From Deltaproteobacteria bacterium (GTDB lineage: Bacteria > Desulfobacterota > Desulfobulbia > Desulfobulbales > JAGXFP01), in contig JAGVGT010000088.1 in the NCBI GenBank assembly GCA_020056965.1, positions 1-62,281 on the forward strand: a DNA stretch of 62,281 nt, given 5' to 3'. Below the pieces are notes generated by a model. That model was not told the origin of the DNA. It saw nothing but the letters and a program-made list of their open reading frames with translations, and searched no databases. Numbering within the stretch: the stretch's first letter is position 1; each line of letters opens with the position of its first letter. The translations under genes were made by a program, and so were the position numbers. Of the stretch, positions 43,106 through 52,645 are shown piece by piece.

Positions 43106-44314
43106 TCACAGCTTCGCCTTTAACTTCGGTTTTTTCGGTTTTTTGGGGCGGATCTTCAGTTGGCGGGTCAAGGGGACGTTCTGGGTGGGAATGAAACCGG
43201 TCTCCACCTCCCGGACCAGGGTTTGGCGGATCAGGGTCTCGATCCGGGCGAGCAGCTCGACCTCATCGGCACAGACCAGGGAGATGGCCTCTCCCTCGGA
43301 ACCGGCCCGACCGGTCCGGCCGATGCGGTGGAGGTAGTCTTCAGGGACTTTGGGCAGTTCGAAATTGATCACCTGCGGCAGTTCACTGATATCGATCCCG
43401 CGGGCGGCCAGATCGGTGGCGACCAAAGCCTGGAATTGGTTGGCCTTGAAGGCGGCCAATACCCGGCTCCGCTCGGCCTGACTTTTATCGCCGTGGAGCG
43501 CCGCCGCCGAGATGTTGTCGCGCTGCAGGCGCTGCACCAGTTGGTCGGCGCCGTTCCGGGTGCGGCAGAACACCAGCACCTGCTGCCAATCTCGGCTCAG
43601 CACCAGGTGGCTGAGCAGGGCCGGCTTCCGGCCCTTGTCCACCTCGTAGACCCACTGCTTGACGCTTGGCGGGGCCGAGTTGGGCGGGCTGATTTCAATC
43701 GGCAGCGGGTTTTTCAGCAGGGTGGTGGTGAGGTTACGGATCTCGTCGGAAAGGGTGGCCGAGAAGAGCAGGTTCTGGCGCTTTCTCGGGAGCAGAGCGA
43801 GAATCTTGCTGATCTCGGCGCTGAAACCGAGGTTGAGCATGCGGTCCGCTTCATCGAGCACCAAAATTTCGAGCTGGGCAAACTGCACGGCGTTCCGGTT
43901 GCACAGGTCGAGAATTCGTCCCGGGGTCGCCACCAGTAGGTCCAGTCCGGGGCGCAGTTTCATCATCTGCGGATTGATTTTCACCCCGCCATAGACCACG
44001 CCCGCCTTGATTGGCAGGTACTTGCCGTAGGCGGCCACGCTCTCGGCGACCTGCACCGCCAACTCGCGGGTCGGGGTCAGCACCAGGACGCGAATGTGGT
44101 TCGCCTTCGCCCGGGGGCCCGCGGTCAGGCGCTGCAGGATCGGCAGGATGAAGGCGCCGCTCTTGCCGGTGCCGGTTTGGGCCGCGGCCAGAACATCCCG
44201 GCCGGTCAGAATCGCCGGAATTGCTTGGGTCTGGATGGGCGTGGGAGTGGCATGGCCCTGGTCGGCGATGGCCCGTAGCAGGGGCGCGGATAGTCCGAGA
44301 ACAGAGAATGGCAT
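43106..44314 (-). CDS. DEAD-box RNA helicase, RhlE-like
   Basis: A 402-residue ATP-dependent RNA helicase. Motifs in order are the Q motif (GHATPTPIQTQAIP), AQTGTGKS, PTRELAVQ, VLDEADRML, FSATLS, VFCRTRNGADQL, LVATDLAARGID and HRIGRTGRAG. The basic tail (RPKKPKKPKLKAKL) resembles RhlE-type RNA-binding extensions. It probably acts in ribosome assembly or mRNA turnover. It lies 53 bases downstream of tatC on the same strand. Confidence 0.93.
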   Translation of the reverse strand: MPFSVLGLSAPLLRAIADQGHATPTPIQTQAIPAILTGRDVLAAAQTGTGKSGAFILPILQRLTAGPRAKANHIRVLVLTPTRELAVQVAESVAAYGKYLPIKAGVVYGGVKINPQMMKLRPGLDLLVATPGRILDLCNRNAVQFAQLEILVLDEADRMLNLGFSAEISKILALLPRKRQNLLFSATLSDEIRNLTTTLLKNPLPIEISPPNSAPPSVKQWVYEVDKGRKPALLSHLVLSRDWQQVLVFCRTRNGADQLVQRLQRDNISAAALHGDKSQAERSRVLAAFKANQFQALVATDLAARGIDISELPQVINFELPKVPEDYLHRIGRTGRAGSEGEAISLVCADEVELLARIETLIRQTLVREVETGFIPTQNVPLTRQLKIRPKKPKKPKLKAKL

Positions 44315-44367
44315 GGGGCGGTTTTCTCGTGAAATCGTTGGTGGAAACGGAGTAAATGCGACCAGGG

Positions 44368-45114
44368 TTAACCGGAGGTCGGTTCGGCGTGTTCCCGACA
44401 GAGCAGCACCACCGCCAACCCACCGGCCTCATACAGCAAGGCCAGAGGCGCCGCCAGCAGCAGGGCGCTCAGGAAATCACCGGCCACCAGCAGAAAGGCC
44501 AGAACCAGCAAGGCCCCGTAGCTGATCCAGCGTTTCTCCCGGAAAAAACGCGGCGCGACCAGGCCGATCTTGCCGGCGGCCACCATCAGGAAGGGGATCT
44601 CGAAGGCCAGGCCGAGGCAAAGCACGGTCCGCGCCACAAAGGTCAGGTAGTTGTCGAGCCGGGGCCGGGCCAGCAACCGCTCGCCCGCCGCCCCCAGCAT
44701 AATCTGCAAAACCTCCGGCAGGACGACCAGGTAGGCGAACAGCACCCCGGCCACAAAAAGCAGGGTCGCCCAGAAGACCACCAATAGCGCCACGCGCCGC
44801 TCTCCGGCCCGCAAACCGGGCGAGACGAAGCGCCAGATCTCATAGATGATCACGGGCAGGGCGGCCGCCAGCCCGACCAGGAGCGAGACCTTGAAATAGG
44901 CGATAAAGGCCTCGGGCAGGCTGGTGTAAACCAGTCCCTTCAGGTGCGGCAGGGCGTGAAAGATCGGACGCAGAAGAAAGGCGGTCAGGCCATCGGAAAA
45001 GGCATAGGCCAGGGCGGTGAAGACTATCACCGCCCCGCAGGAGATCGCCACCCGTCGCCGCAGTTCCCGCAGATGTTCGCGGAAGAAGGCCCCCAGGGGA
45101 TTGGCTTCAGACAT
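44368..45114 (-). CDS. tatC: twin-arginine translocase subunit TatC
   Basis: A 248-residue inner-membrane protein with six helices that recognises twin-arginine signal peptides. LRELRRRVAIS, the ALPVIIYEIWRFVSPGL periplasmic loop and the FARTVLCLGLAFEIPFL-type helix are visible (FVARTVLCLGLAFEIP). Length is usual. It overlaps tatB by 8 bases. The last helix is followed by a short tail. Tat exports folded redox proteins, useful in an anaerobe with many cofactor enzymes. Confidence 0.94.
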   Translation of the reverse strand: MSEANPLGAFFREHLRELRRRVAISCGAVIVFTALAYAFSDGLTAFLLRPIFHALPHLKGLVYTSLPEAFIAYFKVSLLVGLAAALPVIIYEIWRFVSPGLRAGERRVALLVVFWATLLFVAGVLFAYLVVLPEVLQIMLGAAGERLLARPRLDNYLTFVARTVLCLGLAFEIPFLMVAAGKIGLVAPRFFREKRWISYGALLVLAFLLVAGDFLSALLLAAPLALLYEAGGLAVVLLCREHAEPTSG

Positions 45115-45550
45115 CGGCCTGGCCGGATGTCTCTCCGGTCGGTTTCGGCTCGGAGTGGTTGGATTCCTCCCACGCCTCGGCTTCTAAAGTCACCGGCTCC
45201 ACTTGCGGGGCGGCAGCAACGGACTCCGGCGGGGGGGCGGCATCGGCCAGATCCAGCACCTCGGGCCGGGGCGAGCCAGGTTCCGCATGCTTGGTCCCTT
45301 GGGCAGCCAGGGCGGCAGCGGCCAGCTGCTCGGGGCGGGAAAAGCCAATCGGCGAGGCCTGGTCGGCCGGTGGTTTGTTGGAAAGAAGTTCCTCTTCCTG
45401 CAAGCTGTCTTTTAATACGTTGGCGGCCTTTTTCAGTTCGAAAAATTGCTTGGCCAACCCCCGGGCCAGGTCGGGCAGTTTCTCGGGACCGACGACGATC
45501 AGCGCCACGGCCATGATCAGGATCAATTCAGGAAGTCCGATGCCGAACAT
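45107..45550 (-). CDS. tatB: twin-arginine translocase subunit TatB (or TatA-like)
   Basis: A 147-residue protein. One N-terminal helix in MFGIGLPELILIMAVALIVV is followed by GPEKLPDLARGLAKQFFELK, the amphipathic helix of the family. A long acidic Pro/Ala/Glu-rich tail of about 90 residues points to TatB more than TatA. The family-typical MFGIG start (ATG at 45550) is chosen; a GTG 9 bases upstream is possible. It is coupled to tatC by an overlap. No second tatA-type gene is present nearby. Confidence 0.88.
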   Translation of the reverse strand: MFGIGLPELILIMAVALIVVGPEKLPDLARGLAKQFFELKKAANVLKDSLQEEELLSNKPPADQASPIGFSRPEQLAAAALAAQGTKHAEPGSPRPEVLDLADAAPPPESVAAAPQVEPVTLEAEAWEESNHSEPKPTGETSGQADV

Positions 45551-45631
45551 GTATGCCACTAAATCCGCTGAAATTAAGAAACCGGAAGGCCCCGGGAAAA
45601 TCCTCCTCCGCCGGGGCCGACAACGTATTGA

Positions 45632-45660
45632 ACGTTACGGTATTTGCCTATTGGTGTCAA
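45632..45660 (-). promoter_or_regulatory. promoter of tatBC
   Basis: On the minus strand a perfect TTGACA (45660-45655) is followed after 17 bases by TAACGT (45637-45632). Transcription would start near 45625, about 75 bases before tatB. Confidence 0.55.
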
Positions 45661-45708
45661 GCGGTGCGACATTGTGGCGGCCCCCGGAAAATGGTGGTCC
45701 GGTCGTGA

Positions 45709-45737
45709 TTGACTTTTGAATCCGCTTTGGCTATGTT
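45709..45737 (+). promoter_or_regulatory. promoter of purA
   Basis: TTGACT (45709-45714) and TATGTT (45732-45737) are separated by 17 bases. This gives a leader of about 80 bases before purA. It is divergent from the tatBC promoter 49 bases away. Confidence 0.55.
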
Positions 45738-45817
45738 GCTCGGTGGCGCGCCGCCGTCCCTCTCTATTCAGGTTTCCGGCGCCAATTTTCCTCCAGAATT
45801 TCAACAGGTTATCCTAG

Positions 45818-47125
<1,308 letters not shown>

Positions 47126-47165
47126 CCGCGTTGACGATCAACGGCGGGATTTCCGAGGTGAACCC

Positions 47166-47750
47166 ATGAACTGCGCCCATTGCGGACAAAAGCCCCAGAA
47201 CCGCTGCCACAAAGAGGGTTTTGACTGTACCGGCGGCAGTCTTGATCTTGCCGACTATGGCCGGGAAGAAAATCGGGGCCTCCACAACCTCAGCGATGCC
47301 ATGCGGGCCTGCCACGGCAACTCCCAGACCCGGCTGGAAGAGATCATCGAATTTTCCGAGCGCGCCGGTTTTAAAAGGCTCGGCCTCGCCTTCTGTATTG
47401 GTCTGGCCGAGGAGGCCGCCTTTGTCGCCACGGTCCTGGTTAAACATTTTAAAGTCGATTCGGTCTGCTGCAAGATGTCCGGTCTCAATAAAGACGAGCT
47501 CGGTCTGACCAAGATCAAGCCGGACCAGTTCGAGGTCGCCTGCAACCCCATCGGCCAGGCCCAGATGCTGAACCGGGCCAAGACCGAGCTGAATATCCAG
47601 ATGGGACTCTGTCTGGGGCACGACATCCTCTTCCAGAAGTACTGCGCGGCGCCGGTGACCGTCCTAGTCGTTAAGGACCGAGCCCTGGCTAATAACCCCA
47701 TGGGGGTGGCGTACGGCAGTTATTGGCGCAACAAACTGACCGGGCCATGA
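47166..47750 (+). CDS. DUF1847-like cysteine-rich protein
   Basis: A 194-residue protein that matches my memory of the DUF1847 metal-binding family. The N-terminus has CAHC, then C and H spaced as in a metal site, and further cysteines appear in MRACHGNSQTR, FCIGLAEEA, VCCKM and ACNPIGQAQ. The repeated core FKRLGLAFCIGL looks like a Rossmann-type alpha/beta fold. Such proteins are found mostly in anaerobes, and the function is unknown. It begins 41 bases after purA and probably shares its transcript. Confidence 0.82.
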   Translation: MNCAHCGQKPQNRCHKEGFDCTGGSLDLADYGREENRGLHNLSDAMRACHGNSQTRLEEIIEFSERAGFKRLGLAFCIGLAEEAAFVATVLVKHFKVDSVCCKMSGLNKDELGLTKIKPDQFEVACNPIGQAQMLNRAKTELNIQMGLCLGHDILFQKYCAAPVTVLVVKDRALANNPMGVAYGSYWRNKLTGP

Positions 47751-48098
47751 CGGCTTCTTGCCTCACGCCGGGCTGCCGGCCCTGATCTCTCCACCGCCGC
47801 CGTCCCAACCTTCTCAAGCAAACCGGATTTTCCAGCGATTCTTCCAGGTTGTTTCTTGGCACCATTTTTGGTGCCGGTTGCCCGTTCAGGACAGCGTCGC
47901 CGTTTGCCAGCATAACCAACAGAAGAAGATCCAGCCTGGGTCGAAGGTTTGCCTTTCCGCGCTGGAATCAACTACCATTTATTCACTCGGCCAAAATTAT
48001 TCCCGCGAAAATGAATTGCCAAAAAAAACCACGCGGCTATAGTGCTTTGTTCAACTTTTTGCCCAGAACAACCGCCTTCAGAAGGAGACCGGAAGGAT
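47751..48098. other. 348-base gap without a gene
   Basis: No credible coding frame is seen. A perfect 7-bp hairpin with GGCACCA and TGGTGCC arms and a TTTT loop lies at 47858-47875 without a following T run. The last 100 bases are AT-richer and probably contain the rpoZ promoter, but no clean -35/-10 pair was found. Confidence 0.5.
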
Positions 48099-48365
48099 AT
48101 GGCTAGAATTACTGTGGAAGATTGTTTGTCAAGGGTCGGCAATGAAAACCGTTTCGCCCTCATTCACCTGGCTGTGGCCCGGGTCAAGCAGCATCGGCAC
48201 GGGGCTGCGTTCCTGGTCAAGGGGAAGAACAAGGAGAACGTCATGACCCTGCGGGAGATTGCATCAGGTGCCGTGGGCTTCAATAACATCATCGAGTTAA
48301 ACAAGATCCGGAAGGAAGAGAAAATCACTCCCCAGATCTTGGAGATTCCCGTAGGCGAAGAGTAA
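48099..48365 (+). CDS. rpoZ: RNA polymerase omega subunit
   Basis: An 88-residue protein that helps assemble the beta' subunit. MARITVEDCLSRVGNENRFA and the ALIHLAVARVKQ stretch are the family start. The ATG at 48099 follows GGAAGG by 3-5 bases; longer frames upstream lack family sequence. Omega is also where ppGpp binds in many bacteria, which goes with the DksA-like gene 1.5 kb downstream. It lies 10 bases before the DnaJ-like gene. Confidence 0.93.
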   Translation: MARITVEDCLSRVGNENRFALIHLAVARVKQHRHGAAFLVKGKNKENVMTLREIASGAVGFNNIIELNKIRKEEKITPQILEIPVGEE

Positions 48366-48375
48366 GACGTCCGCC

Positions 48376-49485
48376 ATGCCCAAGGATTATTACGAAACCC
48401 TGGCGCTTTCCCGCTCCGCATCGGCTGAGGAAATCAAGAAGGCCCACCGCAAAATCGCCATGAAGTGTCACCCTGACCGCAACCAGGGCGACAAGGCGGC
48501 GGAAGAGCAGTTCCGGGCGGCTACCGAGGCCTATGAGGTTCTGGGCGACCTGGAAAAGCGCAAGATCTATGACCGTTTCGGCCTGGAAGGGTTGAAAAGC
48601 AGCGGTTACAACGGCCCCGGCAACGCCAACGACATCTTTTCCAGCTTCGGCGATATTTTCGGCGACCTGTTCGGCATGGGCGGCAGCGGCCGCCGGCCGG
48701 CCAACGGACCCATTCCCGGTTCCGATCTTCGCTACGACCTGACCATCACCTTTATGGAGGCGGTGCATGGCGTGGACAAGGAGATCGAAATCACCCGCCC
48801 CGATACCTGTTGGACCTGCGAAGGCACCGGCGCCCGCCCCGGTCATCAACCCCAGACCTGTAGCCATTGCCATGGCCGCGGCCAGGTCATGCGCAGCCAG
48901 GGCTTCTTCAGCGTCAGCACCACTTGCCAGCCCTGCCGGGGCCAGGGCACCATCATCACCGAGCCCTGTCATGACTGCGATGGGGTCGGATTGGTCAACA
49001 AGAAGAAAAAAGTCACCTTGAAAATTCCTGCCGGGGTTGACAACGGCGCCCGCATGCGCCTTTCCGGCGAAGGGGAGGGTGGCCGCCGCGGCGGCCGGCC
49101 CGGTGATCTCTATGTTTTCTTGGATGTCGAGGCCCACGAGCTTTTTCAACGGGAAGGCAACACCATCTATCTGCGGCTGCCGCTGGCCATGACCCAGGCC
49201 GCCTTGGGCTGTAAGTTCAAGGTGCCGACTGTCCACGGCGAAAAGTCCCTGAAAATCCCGGCCGGCACCCAGAGCGGGACCAATTTTACCCTCCGGCACG
49301 AAGGGGTCAAGGCCTTGCGCAGCGGCGAGCTGGGCGACATGATCGTGGTGGTTGATGTCATTACCCCCGAGGGTCTCTCCGCTCGTCAGCGGGAATTGCT
49401 GGAGGAGTTTGCCGAACTGGAAAAGGAAAGCGGCGCTGCTCACCAGGAGGGGCTTTTCAGCAAGCTTTTCCGGAAGAGCGCTTGA
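48376..49485 (+). CDS. DnaJ-type Hsp40 co-chaperone
   Basis: A 369-residue type I J-domain protein. The J domain (1-70) has the HPD motif in MKCHPDRN. A Gly/Phe-rich linker (75-115) follows. The zinc region carries four CxxCxG-type repeats: CWTCEGTG, CSHCHGRG, CQPCRGQG and CHDCDGVG. Two beta-barrel substrate domains complete it. It stimulates DnaK ATPase. No dnaK or grpE gene is in the window, so it may be a secondary DnaJ. Confidence 0.93.
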   Translation: MPKDYYETLALSRSASAEEIKKAHRKIAMKCHPDRNQGDKAAEEQFRAATEAYEVLGDLEKRKIYDRFGLEGLKSSGYNGPGNANDIFSSFGDIFGDLFGMGGSGRRPANGPIPGSDLRYDLTITFMEAVHGVDKEIEITRPDTCWTCEGTGARPGHQPQTCSHCHGRGQVMRSQGFFSVSTTCQPCRGQGTIITEPCHDCDGVGLVNKKKKVTLKIPAGVDNGARMRLSGEGEGGRRGGRPGDLYVFLDVEAHELFQREGNTIYLRLPLAMTQAALGCKFKVPTVHGEKSLKIPAGTQSGTNFTLRHEGVKALRSGELGDMIVVVDVITPEGLSARQRELLEEFAELEKESGAAHQEGLFSKLFRKSA

Positions 49486-49850
49486 GTGGTTGTGGTAAGA
49501 TAATGAACGGGCAATCTGGATAGCTAACGGCATCTCATCAAGGGCGACAAAACAGAGTGAGAAGCCATAGAGAAGAGCCTGGATTGACCAAATTTTTTGC
49601 GGCCGGAATCTGCGGTCGCGATGTTTTTTATTGCATTTGCCCAGCGGTAAATTATTAAATCTGCCGATGTCCGGCATCCTGGATCGATGAGCGATGGCCG
49701 GGTCAGCTCAGTTACCATTATCTGGCCCTGATCACCGGGCATGGGCGTCGGCCTGGCATTGGAATTGCCCATTTGATTCTGCACGGCCGAATAAGCAGTA
49801 AATTTTTGGATTAGAATCGGAACTACACAGCCAATCGGGAGAGACACAGC
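49486..49850. other. 365-base gap without a gene, AT-rich
   Basis: Apart from the terminator-like hairpin near its start there is no coding frame I support. The centre (49590-49680) is AT-rich. No repeat shared with the other intergenic regions was seen. The dksA-like gene should have its promoter here, but no convincing pair of boxes was found. Confidence 0.5.
49599..49629 (+). terminator. possible terminator after the DnaJ-like gene
   Basis: GCGGCCG (49599-49605) pairs with CGGTCGC (49613-49619) over 7 bp with one G-U pair. A run of six T begins 5 bases later. It lies 114 bases after the stop codon. The late T run makes it a moderate candidate. Confidence 0.4.
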
Positions 49851-50210
49851 ATGGATAAGAAGCACCTGGCTCACTTCAGAAAAAAGCTGGAAGAGATTAG
49901 CGACAGCATTCTTACCGGGGCCGACCGGACCATTTCCGACATGACCGATCACACCGATAACTATCCCGATCCCACCGATCGGGCCTCCGCCGAATCGGAC
50001 CGCAGTTTTGAACTGCGGATCCGTGATCGGGAACGGAAGTTGTTGAACAAGATCAAAGAGGCCATCGAGCGGATCGACAACGGTACCTACGGCATCTGTG
50101 ACGACTGCGGCGACGACATTGCCGTCGAGCGGTTGGATGCCCGGCCGGTGACCACCTACTGTATTGACTGCAAGACCCGCCAGGAACAGGAAGAAAAAGC
50201 CAAGGTCTGA
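49851..50210 (+). CDS. TraR/DksA family zinc-finger regulator
   Basis: A 119-residue DksA-like protein. DksA reaches into the RNA polymerase secondary channel and works with ppGpp. The coiled-coil tip has DPTDRAS, matching the DxxDxA motif that is critical in DksA. The zinc site is CDDC and CIDC (GICDDCGDDI and TTYCIDCK), with all four cysteines kept. It is shorter than E. coli DksA (151). galT follows after 5 bases. Confidence 0.9.
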   Translation: MDKKHLAHFRKKLEEISDSILTGADRTISDMTDHTDNYPDPTDRASAESDRSFELRIRDRERKLLNKIKEAIERIDNGTYGICDDCGDDIAVERLDARPVTTYCIDCKTRQEQEEKAKV

Positions 50211-50215
50211 TCATC

Positions 50216-51214
50216 ATGCCGGAACTGCGCAAAGACCCCATCCTGGGCCGCTGGATTATCATCTCGACCGAGCGCGGCAAACGGCCGACCGATTTTATCA
50301 TCGCCCCACCCCCGACCGGCGGCGGCTTCTGCCCCTTATGTCCGGGTAATGAAACCACCACCCCGCCGGAAGTGTTGAGCTACGGTCGGCCCCAGCTCGC
50401 CGACAACCGACCCGGCTGGTCCCTGCGGGTGGTGCCGAACAAGTACCCGGCCCTGGTCATTGAGGGTTCGTTGGACAAGGAAGGCGAGGGCATCTACGAC
50501 CGGATGAACGGGATCGGTGCCCATGAAGTGATCATCGAGTCCCCCGATCACAACGCCGCCTTTACCTACCTCTCCCCCGACCGGATGATCCAGGTTTTCT
50601 GGGCCTTCCGCGACCGGATCATCGATCTCTCCCGCGATCCCCGCTTCCGTTATGTGATGGTCTTCAAGAATTTCGGCAGTGGCGCCGGGGCCTCCTTGGA
50701 ACACTCCCATTCCCAGCTGATCGCCCTGCCCATCCTGCCGCGGATGATCGTCTCGGAGCTGGAGGGCAGCAAGAGCTACTACGGATACAAGGATCGCTGC
50801 ATCTTCTGCGATATCATTCGCCAGGAAATACGCAAGGATATCCGGATCGTCTGTCAGACTGAGCATTTCATCGCCATCGCCCCCTACGCCCCGCGCTCGC
50901 CCTTTGAAACCTGGATTCTGCCCCGGGAGCATTCCTCTTCATACATCGAGATGGACGATCGCCAGCTGGAGTCGCTGACCGCCATCTTCTCCGAACTCAT
51001 GCGCCGTTTGGACTCCTGCATCCCTGGGGTGCCCTACAACTTTGTCCTGCATACCGCCCCCCTGCGCTCCGAGCCGTTAAACTATTTCCACTGGCATTTC
51101 GAAATCATGCCCAAGCTGACCTCCATCGCCGGTTTCGAGTGGGGATCGGGTTTTTACATCAATCCGGTACCGCCCGAAGACGCCGCCAAATTCCTCAAAG
51201 AAGCAAAAATCTAG
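50216..51214 (+). CDS. galT: galactose-1-phosphate uridylyltransferase
   Basis: A 332-residue HIT-superfamily nucleotidyltransferase of the Leloir pathway, exchanging UMP between UDP-glucose and galactose-1-phosphate. RKDPILGRWIIISTERGKRP opens the protein, zinc-type CPLCPGNE is at about 40, and the catalytic HxH is in LEHSHSQLIALP. The second half repeats the fold (NYFHWHFEIMPKL). In anaerobes some members work on other sugar-1-phosphates or ADP-glucose, so the substrate is not certain. It is closely spaced after the DksA-like gene. Confidence 0.9.
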   Translation: MPELRKDPILGRWIIISTERGKRPTDFIIAPPPTGGGFCPLCPGNETTTPPEVLSYGRPQLADNRPGWSLRVVPNKYPALVIEGSLDKEGEGIYDRMNGIGAHEVIIESPDHNAAFTYLSPDRMIQVFWAFRDRIIDLSRDPRFRYVMVFKNFGSGAGASLEHSHSQLIALPILPRMIVSELEGSKSYYGYKDRCIFCDIIRQEIRKDIRIVCQTEHFIAIAPYAPRSPFETWILPREHSSSYIEMDDRQLESLTAIFSELMRRLDSCIPGVPYNFVLHTAPLRSEPLNYFHWHFEIMPKLTSIAGFEWGSGFYINPVPPEDAAKFLKEAKI

Positions 51215-51229
51215 AGTCGAGGAGTCGAG

Positions 51230-51589
51230 ATGACCACTAAAAAAATCCTGCTGGTCGATGACGAGGAGGGTATTCATATTCTTTACCGGGAAGAGCTGGA
51301 GGAACTTGGCTACGAGGTCCACTCCGCCATGTCCGGCGAAGAAGCCCTGAATCTTATCCCTACCCTCAAACCGAACCTGGTGATCCTCGATATCCAGATG
51401 CCCGGCATGAACGGCATCGACGTCTTGCGAAAGATCAAGGAGCAAGATCCGAAACTGCCGGTAATCCTGAGCTCGGCCTACCAGGAGTTCAAGCAGAATC
51501 TTTCCTCCTGGGCCTCCGACGACTTCGTGGTCAAATCCGCCGACATGCGGGAGCTGCTCGATTCGGTGCGCCGCCTGCTCGGGGATTGA
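51230..51589 (+). CDS. single-domain response regulator receiver protein
   Basis: A 119-residue receiver domain without an output domain. The acidic pair is D10-D11, the phosphorylation site is D54 in VILDIQMPGMNG, S81 or S82 fills the Ser/Thr switch position and K102 is the conserved lysine. All catalytic residues are present, so it should be phosphorylatable. No histidine kinase is nearby. It lies 15 bases after galT and 74 before the FolE2-like gene, probably in one transcript. Confidence 0.9.
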   Translation: MTTKKILLVDDEEGIHILYREELEELGYEVHSAMSGEEALNLIPTLKPNLVILDIQMPGMNGIDVLRKIKEQDPKLPVILSSAYQEFKQNLSSWASDDFVVKSADMRELLDSVRRLLGD

Positions 51590-51663
51590 GCAGTTGCCCG
51601 CATTCCCTCCTCTCTGTAGCCCAGGCCCGCGGTCTGGGCCGCCTTGCTGAGCCAGGCCTTCCG

Positions 51664-52458
51664 ATGAAAGACATTCAGAGTCAGCGCGACCACCGCCGGA
51701 TCAACATCAAGAAGGTGGGGGTCAAGAACATCACCTACCCCGTTACCCTCCTCGATAAGGCCCGGGAGCACCAGTCCACGGTGGCCACGGTCAACATGTA
51801 CGTCAACCTGCCCCATCATTTCAAGGGCACCCACATGAGCCGTTTCGTCGAGATACTGAACCGCTTCCACGGCGAGTTCAACCCCAAGTGTTTCAATTTC
51901 ATTCTCGAAGAGATGAAGGAGCGGCTCCAGGCCGAAGAGGCGCACGTGGAGATCGAGTTCCCCTACTTCTTGAAAAGAGAGGCCGGGCAGGAAACCGTCG
52001 CCATCCACGAGTACCTCTGCCGGATGCACGCCTCCCTGGACCACCGTGACGACCTGACCCTCGACATCCAGGTGCCGATTTATCCGCCCCTGCCGGCCCA
52101 GAGCGGCAACAGTCTACCCCGTTCCCTGGGGCGCTGGGGAGTGGCCGAGATCAGCCTGCGCTTCCGCCATTTCATCTGGATCGAGGATTTGATAAAAATG
52201 GTTGAAGAAGTCACGGCCCATAACTTAAATTGGGCCGACCAGCCGGCGGAGGCCTCCGACAGCCCCCTTTCGGTGGAGGCGCTGACCAAGGCCATCGGCA
52301 CCAAACTCGCCGGCCACGGCGAGATTCGCTGGTTCACCGTCACCGTCAAGAACCTGGCGGTGGGCCTGAGCACCTTTGCCTCGCTGGAATGGCCGGAAGG
52401 TAAGGACTCACCGGGCGCCGAATCCGGAGTCTCGCAGGCTCGCTTACCTGCTTTGTGA
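51664..52458 (+). CDS. FolE2-like protein lacking the catalytic motif
   Basis: A 264-residue protein related to GTP cyclohydrolase IB (FolE2). The N-terminal half is clearly family: MKDIQSQRDHRRINIKKVGV, VNMYVNLPHHFKGTHMSRF at about 43-61 and HVEIEFPYF. In true FolE2 proteins a CPCS motif holds the catalytic and metal-binding Cys, followed by GAHNQRS. Here residues 139-159 read IYPPLPAQSGNSLPRSLGRW with no Cys or His. The later KRxDE and ESIHNH-type segments are also absent (NLAVGLSTFASLEW). It has probably lost GTP cyclohydrolase activity but kept the T-fold. The start is chosen by alignment to the family. A different role is inferred. Confidence 0.8.
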   Translation: MKDIQSQRDHRRINIKKVGVKNITYPVTLLDKAREHQSTVATVNMYVNLPHHFKGTHMSRFVEILNRFHGEFNPKCFNFILEEMKERLQAEEAHVEIEFPYFLKREAGQETVAIHEYLCRMHASLDHRDDLTLDIQVPIYPPLPAQSGNSLPRSLGRWGVAEISLRFRHFIWIEDLIKMVEEVTAHNLNWADQPAEASDSPLSVEALTKAIGTKLAGHGEIRWFTVTVKNLAVGLSTFASLEWPEGKDSPGAESGVSQARLPAL

Positions 52459-52645
52459 TCGGCCTGTTCACGTCCCAGGTGTAGTGCACAGGCCGCTGCC
52501 TCGCACCCCAAGGGCGCTTCCTGCGGGGCGCATCTCCGGCACCCGGCAAGCCCTGACGACTATAAATTTATTTCCTTCATGCGGTTACCTCATGTGAGGT
52601 TACGCTGGAAGAGCCTTTGTCCTGAACCTATTACAAGGACCAGTC

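Noticed and set aside
47758..48042. 94-residue frame upstream of rpoZ
   Set aside because: Proline- and serine-rich without a ribosome-binding site; looks like non-coding DNA.
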